Origin: Lachnospiraceae bacterium
GTDB taxonomy: Bacteria; Bacillota; Clostridia; Lachnospirales; Lachnospiraceae
Direction of reading: 5' to 3'
Length of the DNA: 64,000 bases
NCBI GenBank assembly: GCA_029053015.1
Contig: JAIDHX010000013.1
Span: 53,281 to 117,280 of the forward strand
Positions 1 to 8,138 of the stretch are shown here, one piece after another (the stretch's first letter is position 1; each line of letters begins with the position of its first letter). The notes below the pieces were generated by a model. The model had not been told where the DNA came from, made no database searches, and saw only the letters and a list, made by a program, of their open reading frames with translations. The position numbers and the translations under genes are program-made.

Positions 1-288
1 CCCCACATCGGCTATGCACTCTGCAGAGGTAATCTCTTGGGCTGTCTGCTTATCCCCACATTTTACTATACCTACACAGGCGCTTTAGGCGTGCATTTTT
101 CCGCTGCAGACATCGCCATCTTTTTCCTCTGTGTGCTGATAACATTTTTATACGCACATCGTCTTGTCCGCACATCTCAGGCAGAAAAACACAGGCTTCT
201 CACTATGCTCGGCACGGCAATCCTTGCCGCCGTGATCTTTATCTTTACCCTCTTCCCGCCTGCAGTGCCGCTTTTTGTTTCCCCGTAG
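1..288 (+). CDS. C-terminal part of a membrane protein, DUF6512-like (partial)
   Basis: The frame is open from the first base of the window and ends with TAG, so only the last 95 or so residues are visible and the start lies outside. The visible part has about three hydrophobic segments and ends in a Phe-Pro-Pro/Pro-Leu-Phe motif (IFTLFPPAVPLF). I associate that ending with the DUF6512 family of small integral membrane proteins from Firmicutes; this is recalled and has not been searched. The function is unknown. The neighbouring gene converges on it from the opposite strand with only a few bases between. Confidence 0.6.
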   Translation, partial: PHIGYALCRGNLLGCLLIPTFYYTYTGALGVHFSAADIAIFFLCVLITFLYAHRLVRTSQAEKHRLLTMLGTAILAAVIFIFTLFPPAVPLFVSP

Positions 289-293
289 GAACA

Positions 294-815
294 TTATAGT
301 GCTTTTATATTGTTTTCCTGCGGCTTCCTCGCACACAGAATATATCTTCCCCATTTTTCCTCCCCATGGGAAAACGCTTCCGGCGTATACTCTTCCTCAT
401 GAAATCCCACTTTAGCATAAAGGGCACGTGCCGGCGCATTGTTTTCAAAGACAGCCAGCCTCACAGCGTCAACATGCCATATGGTAAAAGCATAGCAAAG
501 CGCCAGCTCCAGCATCTGCCTTCCATAGCCCCTGCCCCGCTCTTTTTCATTCACAATAATCTGACTCATAAACGCACTGTTATCCTCACGCCGATAACTT
601 ATACAAAAAAATCCTAGCGGCTCTCCATCGTCCCCCACCGCAGTAAAAGCGCTCTGATCCCATTCTGCCTCCCCCTCTTTCAGTTTTTCCAGAAAAAGCG
701 CTTCCTGAAACGCATAAGGAAGCCTGCCCGCACACCACATATCATGCACGCGCTCAGATGTAATCCATCGTTTGACACAGGAAATATCCCGCTCCCTGCA
801 AGGTCTGATTCTCAT
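294..815 (-). CDS. GNAT family N-acetyltransferase
   Basis: The 173-residue protein has the GNAT acyl-CoA transferase fold. The N-terminal MRIRPCRERD strand is typical. Residues about 88-102 carry the acetyl-CoA loop (VNEKERGRGYGRQML, matching the R/Q-x-x-G-x-G/A motif A), and the C-terminal part has the usual NNAPARALYAKVGF helix-strand. It probably acetylates a small molecule or a protein N-terminus; the substrate cannot be told. A GAAAGG ribosome binding site stands about 10 bases before the ATG. It follows the transposase-like fragment on the same strand by 24 bases. Confidence 0.85.
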   Translation of the reverse strand: MRIRPCRERDISCVKRWITSERVHDMWCAGRLPYAFQEALFLEKLKEGEAEWDQSAFTAVGDDGEPLGFFCISYRREDNSAFMSQIIVNEKERGRGYGRQMLELALCYAFTIWHVDAVRLAVFENNAPARALYAKVGFHEEEYTPEAFSHGEEKWGRYILCARKPQENNIKAL

Positions 816-839
816 ACAAACACCATACCTTTCGTTACT

Positions 840-1148
840 TTATTTTTTCTGCTCTGAAATAGCCGTTTGAAACTCTGCAATACCATCCACCTTTGCTGCA
901 AGCTTTAAATATTTTTTCAGCAAATTCATATCTACTACACTGTTAAGACTCTCCTTCAGTTCTTCGGGAATCTCTCCATAGTCCTCCAAAAGCGCTAAAA
1001 TATTCTCGACTGTATTTTCTCTTGCCCCTTCTTGGCGCTCATAGTAAAAACGTTCTGCCAATGACATATAGCCCTGTCTCACCTCCGGTATTGTTTTCAC
1101 CCTGCTTACATAATCATGCAGTTCCTTTGTGGAAGTATTATTGTCTGA
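840..1148 (-). pseudogene. C-terminal remnant of a PD-(D/E)XK (Rpn-like) nuclease-family transposase protein
   Basis: The open frame runs without an in-frame stop from about 1148 to 840. A GTG at 1100 could start an 86-residue peptide, but its ribosome binding site is poor. The reading frame upstream of the GTG (KELHDYVSRVKTIPEV) continues the same protein logic. The text RQGYMSLAERFYYERQEGAR, then IPEELK, then LLKKYLKLAAKVDGIAEF matches what I know of the C-terminal tail of PD-(D/E)XK nuclease-family (Rpn/YhgA-like) proteins. The N-terminal nuclease domain is absent. I therefore read it as a decayed fragment, not a complete gene. It borders the structured repeat locus. Confidence 0.65.
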
Positions 1149-1218
1149 TTATATCAAAAATTGTTAATTTGTCAACTGTAATTAGAAAAAGGTGAGGAGT
1201 GCGGCGAGTCACGCCCAT

Positions 1219-1339
1219 ACAGCGCCTATTCCCGCGTCGCCGCGCTCTCGCTCAGCAAGAAACGTAGCAGTGCTAGGCTCGAAAGTACCTCGCCAAGCAC
1301 TGACGTTTCTTAAAGGGCTCCTTCGGGAACAGGCGCTGT
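1219..1339 (+). repeat. Structured repeat element, copy A1
   Basis: The outer arms at 1219-1234 and 1324-1339 are inverted repeats of 16 bases with a two-base mismatch. Inside, AAGAAACGT (1257-1265) pairs with ACGTTTCTT (1303-1311), and CAGTGCT (1268-1274) pairs with AGCACTG (1296-1302). The core contains CGCGCTCTCGCTC (1241-1253), TAGGCTCG and ACCTCGCCAAG. The same core occurs at 49091-49211 and, in reverse complement, at 1506-1632 and 49339-49474. Orientation is defined by this copy. Whether it works as RNA or DNA is not known. Confidence 0.85.
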
Positions 1340-1378
1340 ATGAGCTGCCATAGCCGACGGCAGCGTCGTATACTCGCT

Positions 1379-1495
1379 GCGCAAAGGACACTGGAATAAA
1401 AGCGACCGAACCGGCTATCGTTTCCAGCTTTTCCAAGCCGGCATACTGCTTTTTTATCCAAAAGTCTACCAAAGATGCCTGTGTCCTTTCTGCGC
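1379..1495. repeat. Central imperfect inverted repeat of repeat locus 1
   Basis: GCGCAAAGGACAC (1379-1391) is complementary to 1481-1495 apart from a two-base bulge. Inside lies a second pairing, CCGGCT with AGCCGG. It sits between elements A1 and B1, and locus 2 has a hairpin of unrelated sequence at the same relative place. Confidence 0.6.
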
Positions 1496-1505
1496 GTTCA
1501 GCCGT

Positions 1506-1632
1506 CCGCCAAGCATATGCCTGTTCAGACCGTATAAAAACGCCGGCACTTAGGCGCTGTCTTTTAGCGCCTTACGTACCGCTGCGTTTTTATCCGAGCG
1601 AGAGCGCGTCTGAACAGGCATATGCTTGGCGG
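1506..1632 (-). repeat. Structured repeat element, copy B1 (inverted relative to A1)
   Basis: The arms at 1506-1530 and 1608-1632 are a perfect 25-base inverted repeat that includes CATATG. The 77-base core between them contains GAGCGAGAGCGCG (overlapping the right arm at 1596-1608) and an inner stem AAAAACGC/GCGTTTTT. The reverse complement of the core aligns with A1. The apical part (GGCGC/GCGCC stem) differs from the other three copies. Confidence 0.85.
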
Positions 1633-1636
1633 GCGG

Positions 1637-1716
1637 CGTCACCCGCTGCAAAACCACCACTCGCATCCTTGAACAGACAAAACCCAGCGGACAGCGTCAC
1701 CCGCTGCAAAACAACT
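1637..1716. repeat. Imperfect tandem duplication beside repeat B1
   Basis: GCGTCACCCGCTGCAAAAC occurs twice (about 1637-1656 and 1694-1712), each after a GAACAG-containing segment. This gives a unit of roughly 56 bases that begins inside the right arm of B1. It looks like a partial duplication of the repeat edge. Confidence 0.6.
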
Positions 1717-1784
1717 ACTTGTCATAGAACAAAATCCCCCCCTGCGGAATATTATGCAATAAAACCCCAAAAGGCGAGATTACC

Positions 1785-2426
1785 TTGCATACCACAATCT
1801 TATTTTGGGAGGCGCTCTTTATTGCCCTCGCGCTGTCTCTTGACGCTTTTGTCGCGGGTTTCTCTTATGGAGCCTGTAAAATAAAAATCCCCCTTGTCTC
1901 CGTCCTCGTGATGGATGCCATATGCAGCTTGAGCATTGGCGCCGCGCTGCTCATCGGCACTTTTTTAAAAGGCTTTATTCCCAGACAGGCGACTGCTGCC
2001 ATCTGTTTTGTCCTGCTCTTTCTTTTGGGTATGACAAAGCTTTTGGACGGCATCACCAAATCCCTGATTCAGAAATATGGGGCTATCAGCAGTAATATAA
2101 AATTTTCCTTCTGCAATTTTCGTTTTGTTCTAAGCCTTTACGCCAATCCCGAGTGCGCAGACACCGACCACTCAAAAACCATTTCCCCAAAAGAGGCTGT
2201 CTCCCTTTCCATTGCCCTGTCTTTAGACGGCCTGGCTGCCGGCCTCGGCGCCGCTTTCGGGGATGTAAATGGATTTGCCGTTTTTGTATGCTCCTTTTTT
2301 ACAGAGGCCATCGCTGTTATCTGCGGCACCGCTCTCGGAAACAGGGCCGCCGGCAGGCTGTCCTTTAATATTTCATGGCTTGGCGGTCTCATCCTGATTC
2401 TGCTTGCTTTTCTCAAGCTGTCTTAA
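1785..2426 (+). CDS. ytaF: Sporulation membrane protein YtaF (MntP-like)
   Basis: The 213-residue polytopic membrane protein has two homologous halves, each with an A-L-S-L-D motif in a transmembrane helix (ALALSLDAF near residue 16 and IALSLDGLAAG near 146). This is the signature of the YtaF/MntP group. The central FVLSLYANPECADTD segment is characteristic of YtaF rather than of the manganese exporter MntP. In Bacillus it is a sporulation-induced membrane protein of unclear biochemical role; Mn2+ transport is an inference from the fold. The likely start is a TTG preceded by AAGGCGAG; no in-frame ATG fits better. A strong hairpin terminator lies about 70 bases downstream. Confidence 0.8.
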   Translation: MHTTILFWEALFIALALSLDAFVAGFSYGACKIKIPLVSVLVMDAICSLSIGAALLIGTFLKGFIPRQATAAICFVLLFLLGMTKLLDGITKSLIQKYGAISSNIKFSFCNFRFVLSLYANPECADTDHSKTISPKEAVSLSIALSLDGLAAGLGAAFGDVNGFAVFVCSFFTEAIAVICGTALGNRAAGRLSFNISWLGGLILILLAFLKLS

Positions 2427-2493
2427 CCGCTATTGCGCCATTATGACAGGAAAATACCGTAAAACGCCAAAAGAACGCATGCAAAATAACAAT

Positions 2494-2535
2494 AAAAAAC
2501 GGGATATCGGCAGACTCGCCGCTATCCCGTTTTTT
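2494..2535. terminator. Bidirectional intrinsic terminator between ytaF and mcp
   Basis: ACGGGATA-TCGGC pairs with GCCGC-TATCCCGT across a six-base loop. There is a run of A on the left and of T on the right, so it can stop transcripts from both convergent genes. Confidence 0.9.
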
Positions 2536-2548
2536 CACTCTCTAATCA

Positions 2549-3892
2549 TTAATACTTGCCAAAGCTGTCTCCAAGGGAGATTACCTGCTCATTGATATCT
2601 GATGAGGAAACCCCTGCTGAGGAACGGAAGGAACCTGAACTTCCATTGCCCAAATTGTAAATAGAAAGCATTTCTCTCATTCTGGATGCCTGGTTGGAGA
2701 GCTCTTCACTTGCTGCAGCACACTGCTCGCTGGTAGCAGAGTTGGTCTGTACTACCTGAGATACCTGTGTGATTGCCTGCTCTATCTGTGCCACTGCTGT
2801 TGCCTGATAGTTGGAGGACTCTGCAATACCATTGATGATAATTTCACTCTTCTGTACTACATTGGTAATTGCTTCCAGAGCCTTAGCGGTATCGTCCGCA
2901 ATCTTGGAACCGGATTCAACCTTGTTGATGGAATCCTCAATCAGTTCTGCTGTCTCAGCCGCTGCAGACGCACTCTTTGCTGCAAGGCTTCTTACCTCTT
3001 CTGCTACAACCGCAAAGCCCTTTCCTGCCTCGCCTGCTCTTGCTGCCTCAACAGCTGCATTCAAAGCAAGAATATTGGTCTGGAATGCAATATCGTCGAT
3101 CGTCTTGATAATCTTGGAAATACTCTCGGATGACTTGTTGATGTCCTGCATAGCTGCCATCATATCATGCATCTGCTTATTGCCCTGTTTTACATCTTCA
3201 ATTGCCTGTACTACCAAACCTGCAGCTTCATTTGCCTCTTCTGCATTTCTCTTGGTCTTTTCTGCAATTTCATCGATAGAAGCTGTAATCTCTTCGATTG
3301 CACTTGCCTGCTCTGTAGAGCCCTGTGCCAGCGCCTGGCTTGCACTTGCCACCTGTGAGGAGCTGATTGTAACCTGTGAACCTGCGTCACTGATATTTGT
3401 CAATGCGTTTAAGTTGTCGTCAACCAGTTTCTTAAGGGAATTGCCTAACATATCATCGTTTGATGCCGGCTTTACATGAACCGTCAGATTACCATGTGCC
3501 ACCTCTTCTGCGATGGTTGACTGATATTTGCTGTTTTCAACTACTGACTTAAACGCATCAATTAACTCACCGAACTCGTTCTCGCCATGTTTCTTCAGTT
3601 CAACGTCAACGCGCCCTTTAGCAATTTCTTTTGCCGCTGCCACCAGCTGTTTTAAGGAGCTGTCAATCTCCTTAACAATAGATACCGCAATCAGTACTGT
3701 AACAATGATGGATATTGCCAATATTACAAGTGAAAAAATAGTTGCATTGTCCGCAAATCTTTTCTCCATCTCAGCCTCTGTGTTGGCAACCTGTTCAATC
3801 GCCATCATGCCGAATATTACGTTAATTACCATCAACACCAGGGAAATAACAAATGCTCCAATCAATCTTACTTTAATTTTCACGTTTTTCAT
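2549..3892 (-). CDS. Methyl-accepting chemotaxis protein with almost no extracellular domain
   Basis: The 447-residue membrane chemoreceptor forms arrays with CheA and CheW. Transmembrane helix 1 spans about residues 9-31 and helix 2 about 51-71, leaving only some 20 residues outside. HAMP follows (about 72-125), then a second HAMP-like stretch ([16 protein letters not shown]), then the methylation helices and the conserved signalling tip around [20 protein letters not shown] (about 270-290). Without a ligand-binding domain it probably senses through the membrane, HAMP or partners. It is the last gene of the che operon and follows cheW by 33 bases, with an AAGGAGAGG ribosome binding site. Confidence 0.93.
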   Translation of the reverse strand: MKNVKIKVRLIGAFVISLVLMVINVIFGMMAIEQVANTEAEMEKRFADNATIFSLVILAISIIVTVLIAVSIVKEIDSSLKQLVAAAKEIAKGRVDVELKKHGENEFGELIDAFKSVVENSKYQSTIAEEVAHGNLTVHVKPASNDDMLGNSLKKLVDDNLNALTNISDAGSQVTISSSQVASASQALAQGSTEQASAIEEITASIDEIAEKTKRNAEEANEAAGLVVQAIEDVKQGNKQMHDMMAAMQDINKSSESISKIIKTIDDIAFQTNILALNAAVEAARAGEAGKGFAVVAEEVRSLAAKSASAAAETAELIEDSINKVESGSKIADDTAKALEAITNVVQKSEIIINGIAESSNYQATAVAQIEQAITQVSQVVQTNSATSEQCAAASEELSNQASRMREMLSIYNLGNGSSGSFRSSAGVSSSDINEQVISLGDSFGKY

Positions 3893-3925
3893 TATTTTTT
3901 TACCTCTCCTTCTTATTTTTGGGTA

Positions 3926-4468
3926 TTATTCATCTTCCTCTGTATCGTCATCCTGCTCTCCGGCCGATAAATCCTCATCGTTCAGCAGTTTATCCGGATC
4001 CAAAAGCAGTTTAACCGAGTCTCCTACTTTGCCGATACCGTAGACATATTTATTTTGTGCTTTGTCAATGCGTCCGATAGACGGCGGCGGCAGTATGTTT
4101 TCTTCTTTGATTTCCACTACTTCCGCAATTTTCTCTACAATCAGGCCGACCGTTGTAGATTTTACATTGATGACCATAATACACGTCCTGTCATCATACT
4201 CAATCGGAGCCTGTTTGAACCGCAGCCGGACATCAATGACGGGAATCACCTTTCCTCGCAGATTGATAAGTCCTTTGATGTAATCCTCCGTTTCCGGAAT
4301 GACGGTAATCGTCTGAAACTGAATGATTTCTTTTACATACTGGATTTTCAACCCGTAGTACTCGCTTCCGGACTTAAAGGTCATATACTTGCCCTTCTGC
4401 GCATCACGCTCATTGGAAGCAGGCTGACTCTCTTCTGTCCCTTTCTTCAATTCGCTGGTTTCACTCAT
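3926..4468 (-). CDS. cheW: CheW coupling protein
   Basis: The 180-residue CheW domain protein bridges chemoreceptors to the kinase CheA. Residues about 28-160 form the CheW SH3-like double barrel (KYMTFKSGSEYYGLKIQYVKEI at the start, then LINLRGKVIPVIDVRLRF, the most conserved CheW motif). Acidic, low-complexity ends flank it: the N-terminus is Glu/Ser rich and the C-terminus ends EQDDDTEEDE. It lies 28 bases after cheA and 33 before mcp, consistent with one polycistronic message. Confidence 0.93.
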   Translation of the reverse strand: MSETSELKKGTEESQPASNERDAQKGKYMTFKSGSEYYGLKIQYVKEIIQFQTITVIPETEDYIKGLINLRGKVIPVIDVRLRFKQAPIEYDDRTCIMVINVKSTTVGLIVEKIAEVVEIKEENILPPPSIGRIDKAQNKYVYGIGKVGDSVKLLLDPDKLLNDEDLSAGEQDDDTEEDE

Positions 4469-4496
4469 ATCATGTTCCCATTCCTTTCTGTTTATT

Positions 4497-6656
4497 TTAT
4501 TCTAACAATCCGGCCGGATCCAAAATCAATGCAATGCTGCCATCTCCAAGCTGTGTACAACCGGACAATCCTTTTACTTTCTTGATATAGGAAGGAATCG
4601 GCTTTACCACAATCTCCTGTTCTCCGATTAATTTATCGACAAACAGACAGATCTTTTTATCCTCCACTTCGAGAATCAGCATCATGCCGTCCTCGACGGA
4701 TTCTTTGTATGCGCTCATGCCATACCATTTTCCAAGCCTGCGTACAGGGAAACACTCACCGCGAATCATAACATATTCATCACCGTTGGGCTCGCGAATC
4801 ATCATATTCTCTCTCACACTGACAAACTCTTTGATAACGCTGGTCTCCATAACGAATGAAGAGTTGCCGGTTTCCATGACAATACCATTGATAATCGCCA
4901 GCGTCAGCGGAATCTTAAGGCTCATAACCGTACCGAAGCCCGTCTGGCTCTCAATATCCAGCGCACCGCCGATTGACTGAATACTCTGAACCACGACGTC
5001 CATACCTACGCCACGTCCCGAATATTCTGTAACCTGCTCGTTGGTGGAAAAACCGGGCAGTGTGATGAACTGGTACACATCTTTGTCTGAGTAAGAAGAA
5101 TCCGGCTTATTGTCGTCAAGCAGTCCCTGCTTGCGCGCCTTGGCAAGTATTTTCTCCCTGTCAAGACCTCTTCCGTTGTCTTCCACACTGATCCATACCT
5201 TGCCCGCCTCGGTTCTCGCCGAAAGAATAACTCTGCCTTTTTCAGTCTTCCCACTCTGTGCGCGCTCTTCATTGGTTTCAATACCATGGTCCACTGCATT
5301 TCGAACCATATGCATAAGCGGGTCTGAGATATGCTCGATAATATTTTTATCCACCTCAGTCTGCTCGCCCAGCATTTCAAATTCAATGTCCTTGCCCAGT
5401 TTTCTCGATACGTCGAAGACGATTCGGTTCATCTTCTGGAACGTATTTGCCAGGGAAACCATTCGCATGGACATAATCACATTCTGTAAATCGGTAGAAA
5501 TCTTGGACATCTGCGCCGCAGCCTTGTTAAAGTTGTTGAGGTTGAGTCCCGGCACCTTTAAATCAGGACTTTGCAGCACTACCGACTCCGAGATGACCAG
5601 CTCGCCAATCAATTCCATCAGCTGATCCATCTTACTTACATTGACACTGATAAAGGAAGCCTTTTCGACCTTATTTTTGTCCTTTGCCAGCGTCTTATGC
5701 TTGCCGGGCTCTTTGGACTTAATAACGAAATCACCAGGCGCTATCTGCGGCTTGGCAGGTTCCTTTACCTCTTTCTCTCCCGCTTCCTCCGCTGTTTCCT
5801 GTACCTTGCTTTCAATCTCCTCTACGCTGGATTCCAAATCAATCTGCGTATCCTGATCGCCGAAGTCGAAGCCCTGAAGGAATTCCTCCGCTTTACATTC
5901 AAAAATATCTACATTCTTGATGTCATAGCCTACGCCAATGATATCCCGAATTTCCTGCTCACTGCACTGTGCCTGTAAGAGAATACGGAAGCCCTCTTTC
6001 AAAATCAGCTCTGCACTTCCCTCATCAGCAATGATATCATCGGGAGAATAAAGCAAATCCTCCGCAATTTCCTTCAGTGCATATACCGTTTTGTAGGCAT
6101 GCACATTCGCCATTTCCGTCTCCGGAAAAAAGGTAAGATAAATCTTGTAAAAGCGGCTTGCGCTCGTTGCCACAGGCGCTATATAGAACTGCGTCGGCTC
6201 TTCATGCACGTTTTCAGGCGGCTGTTCTGCGCCTCCCTGTGCAATGCCGTTTTTGAGCATGTTCAAAAAGCCGTCAAGCCTCTTGATAATATCGCTGGAG
6301 TCACCGTCAACCGGGCTGCCATTGCGAATCTTATCCATTTCATTTGAGATAAAATCCGCCACTTCCAACACATGCTCTACCAAATCCAAATGTGGTACGT
6401 TTTCAGGGTGGGATTCTCTCAAATAGTAGAAGACATCCTCTAGCTTATGAGAAACAGCCGTTATATTGTCAAACATCATGATACCGGATGAACCTTTAAT
6501 GGTATGCATGGTTCTGAATATTTCATTTATGCTGTCTTCGTCAAAGCATTCCGCATCTTTTTGCTCCAGAACTCTGTCCTGAAGCTGTTCGAGCAACTGC
6601 TCATTCTCAAACAGATACATGTCCAACATGCCTTCCGTATTAAATTCCTCAGCCAT
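4497..6656 (-). CDS. cheA: Chemotaxis histidine kinase CheA
   Basis: The 719-residue cytoplasmic kinase autophosphorylates and passes phosphate to CheY and CheB. The domains in order are: an Hpt domain with phospho-His 51 in the TMHTIKGSSG motif; a P2-like regulator-binding region (about 165-270); an acidic linker; a dimerisation helix pair (about 335-400, MDQLMELIGELVISESVV); an ATPase domain with N-box MVRNAVDHGIE, G1 VEDNGRGL and G2 GRGVGMDVV; and a C-terminal CheW-like domain (about 585-719). All kinase motifs are intact. The ribosome binding site AAAGGAG precedes the ATG. cheY lies 38 bases upstream. Confidence 0.96.
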   Translation of the reverse strand: MAEEFNTEGMLDMYLFENEQLLEQLQDRVLEQKDAECFDEDSINEIFRTMHTIKGSSGIMMFDNITAVSHKLEDVFYYLRESHPENVPHLDLVEHVLEVADFISNEMDKIRNGSPVDGDSSDIIKRLDGFLNMLKNGIAQGGAEQPPENVHEEPTQFYIAPVATSASRFYKIYLTFFPETEMANVHAYKTVYALKEIAEDLLYSPDDIIADEGSAELILKEGFRILLQAQCSEQEIRDIIGVGYDIKNVDIFECKAEEFLQGFDFGDQDTQIDLESSVEEIESKVQETAEEAGEKEVKEPAKPQIAPGDFVIKSKEPGKHKTLAKDKNKVEKASFISVNVSKMDQLMELIGELVISESVVLQSPDLKVPGLNLNNFNKAAAQMSKISTDLQNVIMSMRMVSLANTFQKMNRIVFDVSRKLGKDIEFEMLGEQTEVDKNIIEHISDPLMHMVRNAVDHGIETNEERAQSGKTEKGRVILSARTEAGKVWISVEDNGRGLDREKILAKARKQGLLDDNKPDSSYSDKDVYQFITLPGFSTNEQVTEYSGRGVGMDVVVQSIQSIGGALDIESQTGFGTVMSLKIPLTLAIINGIVMETGNSSFVMETSVIKEFVSVRENMMIREPNGDEYVMIRGECFPVRRLGKWYGMSAYKESVEDGMMLILEVEDKKICLFVDKLIGEQEIVVKPIPSYIKKVKGLSGCTQLGDGSIALILDPAGLLE

Positions 6657-6694
6657 ATCCTACTCCTTTCTGCCTATTCTGATGTGTTCTTTTA

Positions 6695-7087
6695 TTAAAT
6701 CAAGTCAAGCTTTTTCAATGCCTGCTCAAATCTATCCTGATCGATGGGTTTTCCGGAATACACGGTACAGCCCAGTTCGAATGCCATCTTGACATTCTTT
6801 TCGTCATTCAGAGCGGTGGTCATAATCACCTTTGCCGCCTTGTCTGCCGGTACGTTTCTTTCCTTCTCCAGATTGCGGATGCCCACCAGTGACTGATAAC
6901 CGTCCATAACCGGCATCATAATGTCGAGACATACCAAATCGTACGGTTCTCCGTCCTCCAAAGCCATCATGAATGCATCCACTGCTTCCATTCCGTCCAC
7001 GGTTACATCACATTCACCGTACTTTGACAGGAAATTCACCATAAATTTCCTTGTTACAAAATCATCTTCTGCCAACAGTATCTTCAT
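6695..7087 (-). CDS. cheY: CheY-like single-domain response regulator
   Basis: The 130-residue protein is a receiver domain only. The acidic pocket D8/D9, phospho-acceptor D55 (VCLDIMMPVMDG), T90/T91 and K113 (SGKPI) are all in place. No output domain follows, so it should act by protein binding. Its position between cheB and cheA supports a CheY role, but no flagellar switch genes lie in the window and its target is not visible. Confidence 0.9.
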   Translation of the reverse strand: MKILLAEDDFVTRKFMVNFLSKYGECDVTVDGMEAVDAFMMALEDGEPYDLVCLDIMMPVMDGYQSLVGIRNLEKERNVPADKAAKVIMTTALNDEKNVKMAFELGCTVYSGKPIDQDRFEQALKKLDLI

Positions 7088-7099
7088 GCTTTCTCTCCT

Positions 7100-8131
7100 T
7101 TACATTTTATTTAATAATGCATATGTCCTGCTAGGAATGTCGGACAACTTTTCCTGATACTCAACTGCTCCCAAATCATAAGCAACCTTGGGCATACCGT
7201 AAACCACACAGGTTGATTCGTCCTGCCCAATGGTCCTTGCCCCTGCTTTTCTCATGGAAAGCAGGCCCTTCGCACCGTCGCCGCCCATACCGGTCAGAAT
7301 AATTCCCACCGCATTGGCGCCCGCCACTTTTGCAACGGATTCAAAAAGCACTTCTACTGACGGGCAGTGTCCGTTTACTTTCGGTCCCCGCTTACACTCT
7401 ACCTGATAAACGCCGTTCACCTTGACAAGCTGCATGTGCATATCTCCGCCGGGCGCAATCAGCATACTTCCCGGCATCACTCTGTCGCCGGTTCTCGCTT
7501 CCTTTACCTGAATCCGGCACTGGTCATTCAGACGCCTTGCGTACATCTCCGTAAATCCCTGCGGCATGTGCTGCACCACTACAATGCCCGGAATATCCGT
7601 TCCAAACTCCTTTACCACCGCTAAAATGGCTTCCGTGCCGCCTGTGGAGGCGCCGATTGCCACAATCAGATTTTTGTCTTTTGCCGTGGCAAGCTTCTGC
7701 TGCTCATGCGCCATCACCACTTTCTTGATATTGCTGATTTTAGCGGTTGAAGCAATTTTAATTTTTACCAAAAGCTCATTCTTTACAAAATCTTCAAGCT
7801 GGGCACGGCTGGATACGGCGGGCTTCGCCACAAAATCAACCGCTCCCGCATTCAATGCGTCAAACACTTTATCACTCAGGGAACTGATTACCACCACCGG
7901 CAGCGGATACTGCGGCATCAGCTTCCGCAAAAACTCTATTCCGTTCATTCTGGGCAACTCAACGTCCAGTGTCATTACATCCGGCTTGTATGCCAGTATG
8001 GCGTCCCTCGCTTCAAAAGGATCCTTCGCAGTTCCCACGACCTGTATTGCCGGATCTTTGCTCAGGTTCTGCACAAGCAGTTCCCTGAATACGATGGAAT
8101 CCTCTACTACCAAAACCCTAATCGGCCGCAT
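7100..8131 (-). CDS. cheB: Chemotaxis methylesterase/deamidase CheB
   Basis: The 343-residue protein combines an N-terminal receiver (acidic D11, phospho-D56, K103) with a C-terminal methylesterase that removes methyl groups from receptor glutamates. The catalytic triad is visible: S162 in IGASTGG, H188 in VVQHMPQGF, and D285 in GMGGDGAKG. It is paired with cheR directly upstream (7 bases apart) as expected for adaptation. It carries a GAAGGAG ribosome binding site. Confidence 0.96.
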   Translation of the reverse strand: MRPIRVLVVEDSIVFRELLVQNLSKDPAIQVVGTAKDPFEARDAILAYKPDVMTLDVELPRMNGIEFLRKLMPQYPLPVVVISSLSDKVFDALNAGAVDFVAKPAVSSRAQLEDFVKNELLVKIKIASTAKISNIKKVVMAHEQQKLATAKDKNLIVAIGASTGGTEAILAVVKEFGTDIPGIVVVQHMPQGFTEMYARRLNDQCRIQVKEARTGDRVMPGSMLIAPGGDMHMQLVKVNGVYQVECKRGPKVNGHCPSVEVLFESVAKVAGANAVGIILTGMGGDGAKGLLSMRKAGARTIGQDESTCVVYGMPKVAYDLGAVEYQEKLSDIPSRTYALLNKM

Positions 8132-8138
8132 AACCCAT

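Larger units (their letters stand above)
1149..1784. other. Gene-free stretch occupied by structured repeats
   Basis: No convincing gene is present between the transposase fragment and ytaF. The stretch holds two long inverted-repeat elements (1219-1339 and 1506-1632), a weaker hairpin between them, and a short tandem duplication (about 1637-1716). The first 70 bases are AT-rich and hold nothing I can identify. Open frames here are GC-rich by-products of the palindromes. Confidence 0.7.

Noticed and set aside
1209..1472. Open frames across repeat locus 1 on the minus strand
   Set aside because: They run through palindromic DNA, have no ribosome binding site and no counterpart at locus 2, where the same element is interrupted by stops.
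2811..3479. Long open frame (222 codons) antisense to the chemoreceptor gene
   Set aside because: It is an Ala/Ser/Ile-rich shadow created by the conserved codons of the receptor on the other strand; no ribosome binding site and no recognisable motif.
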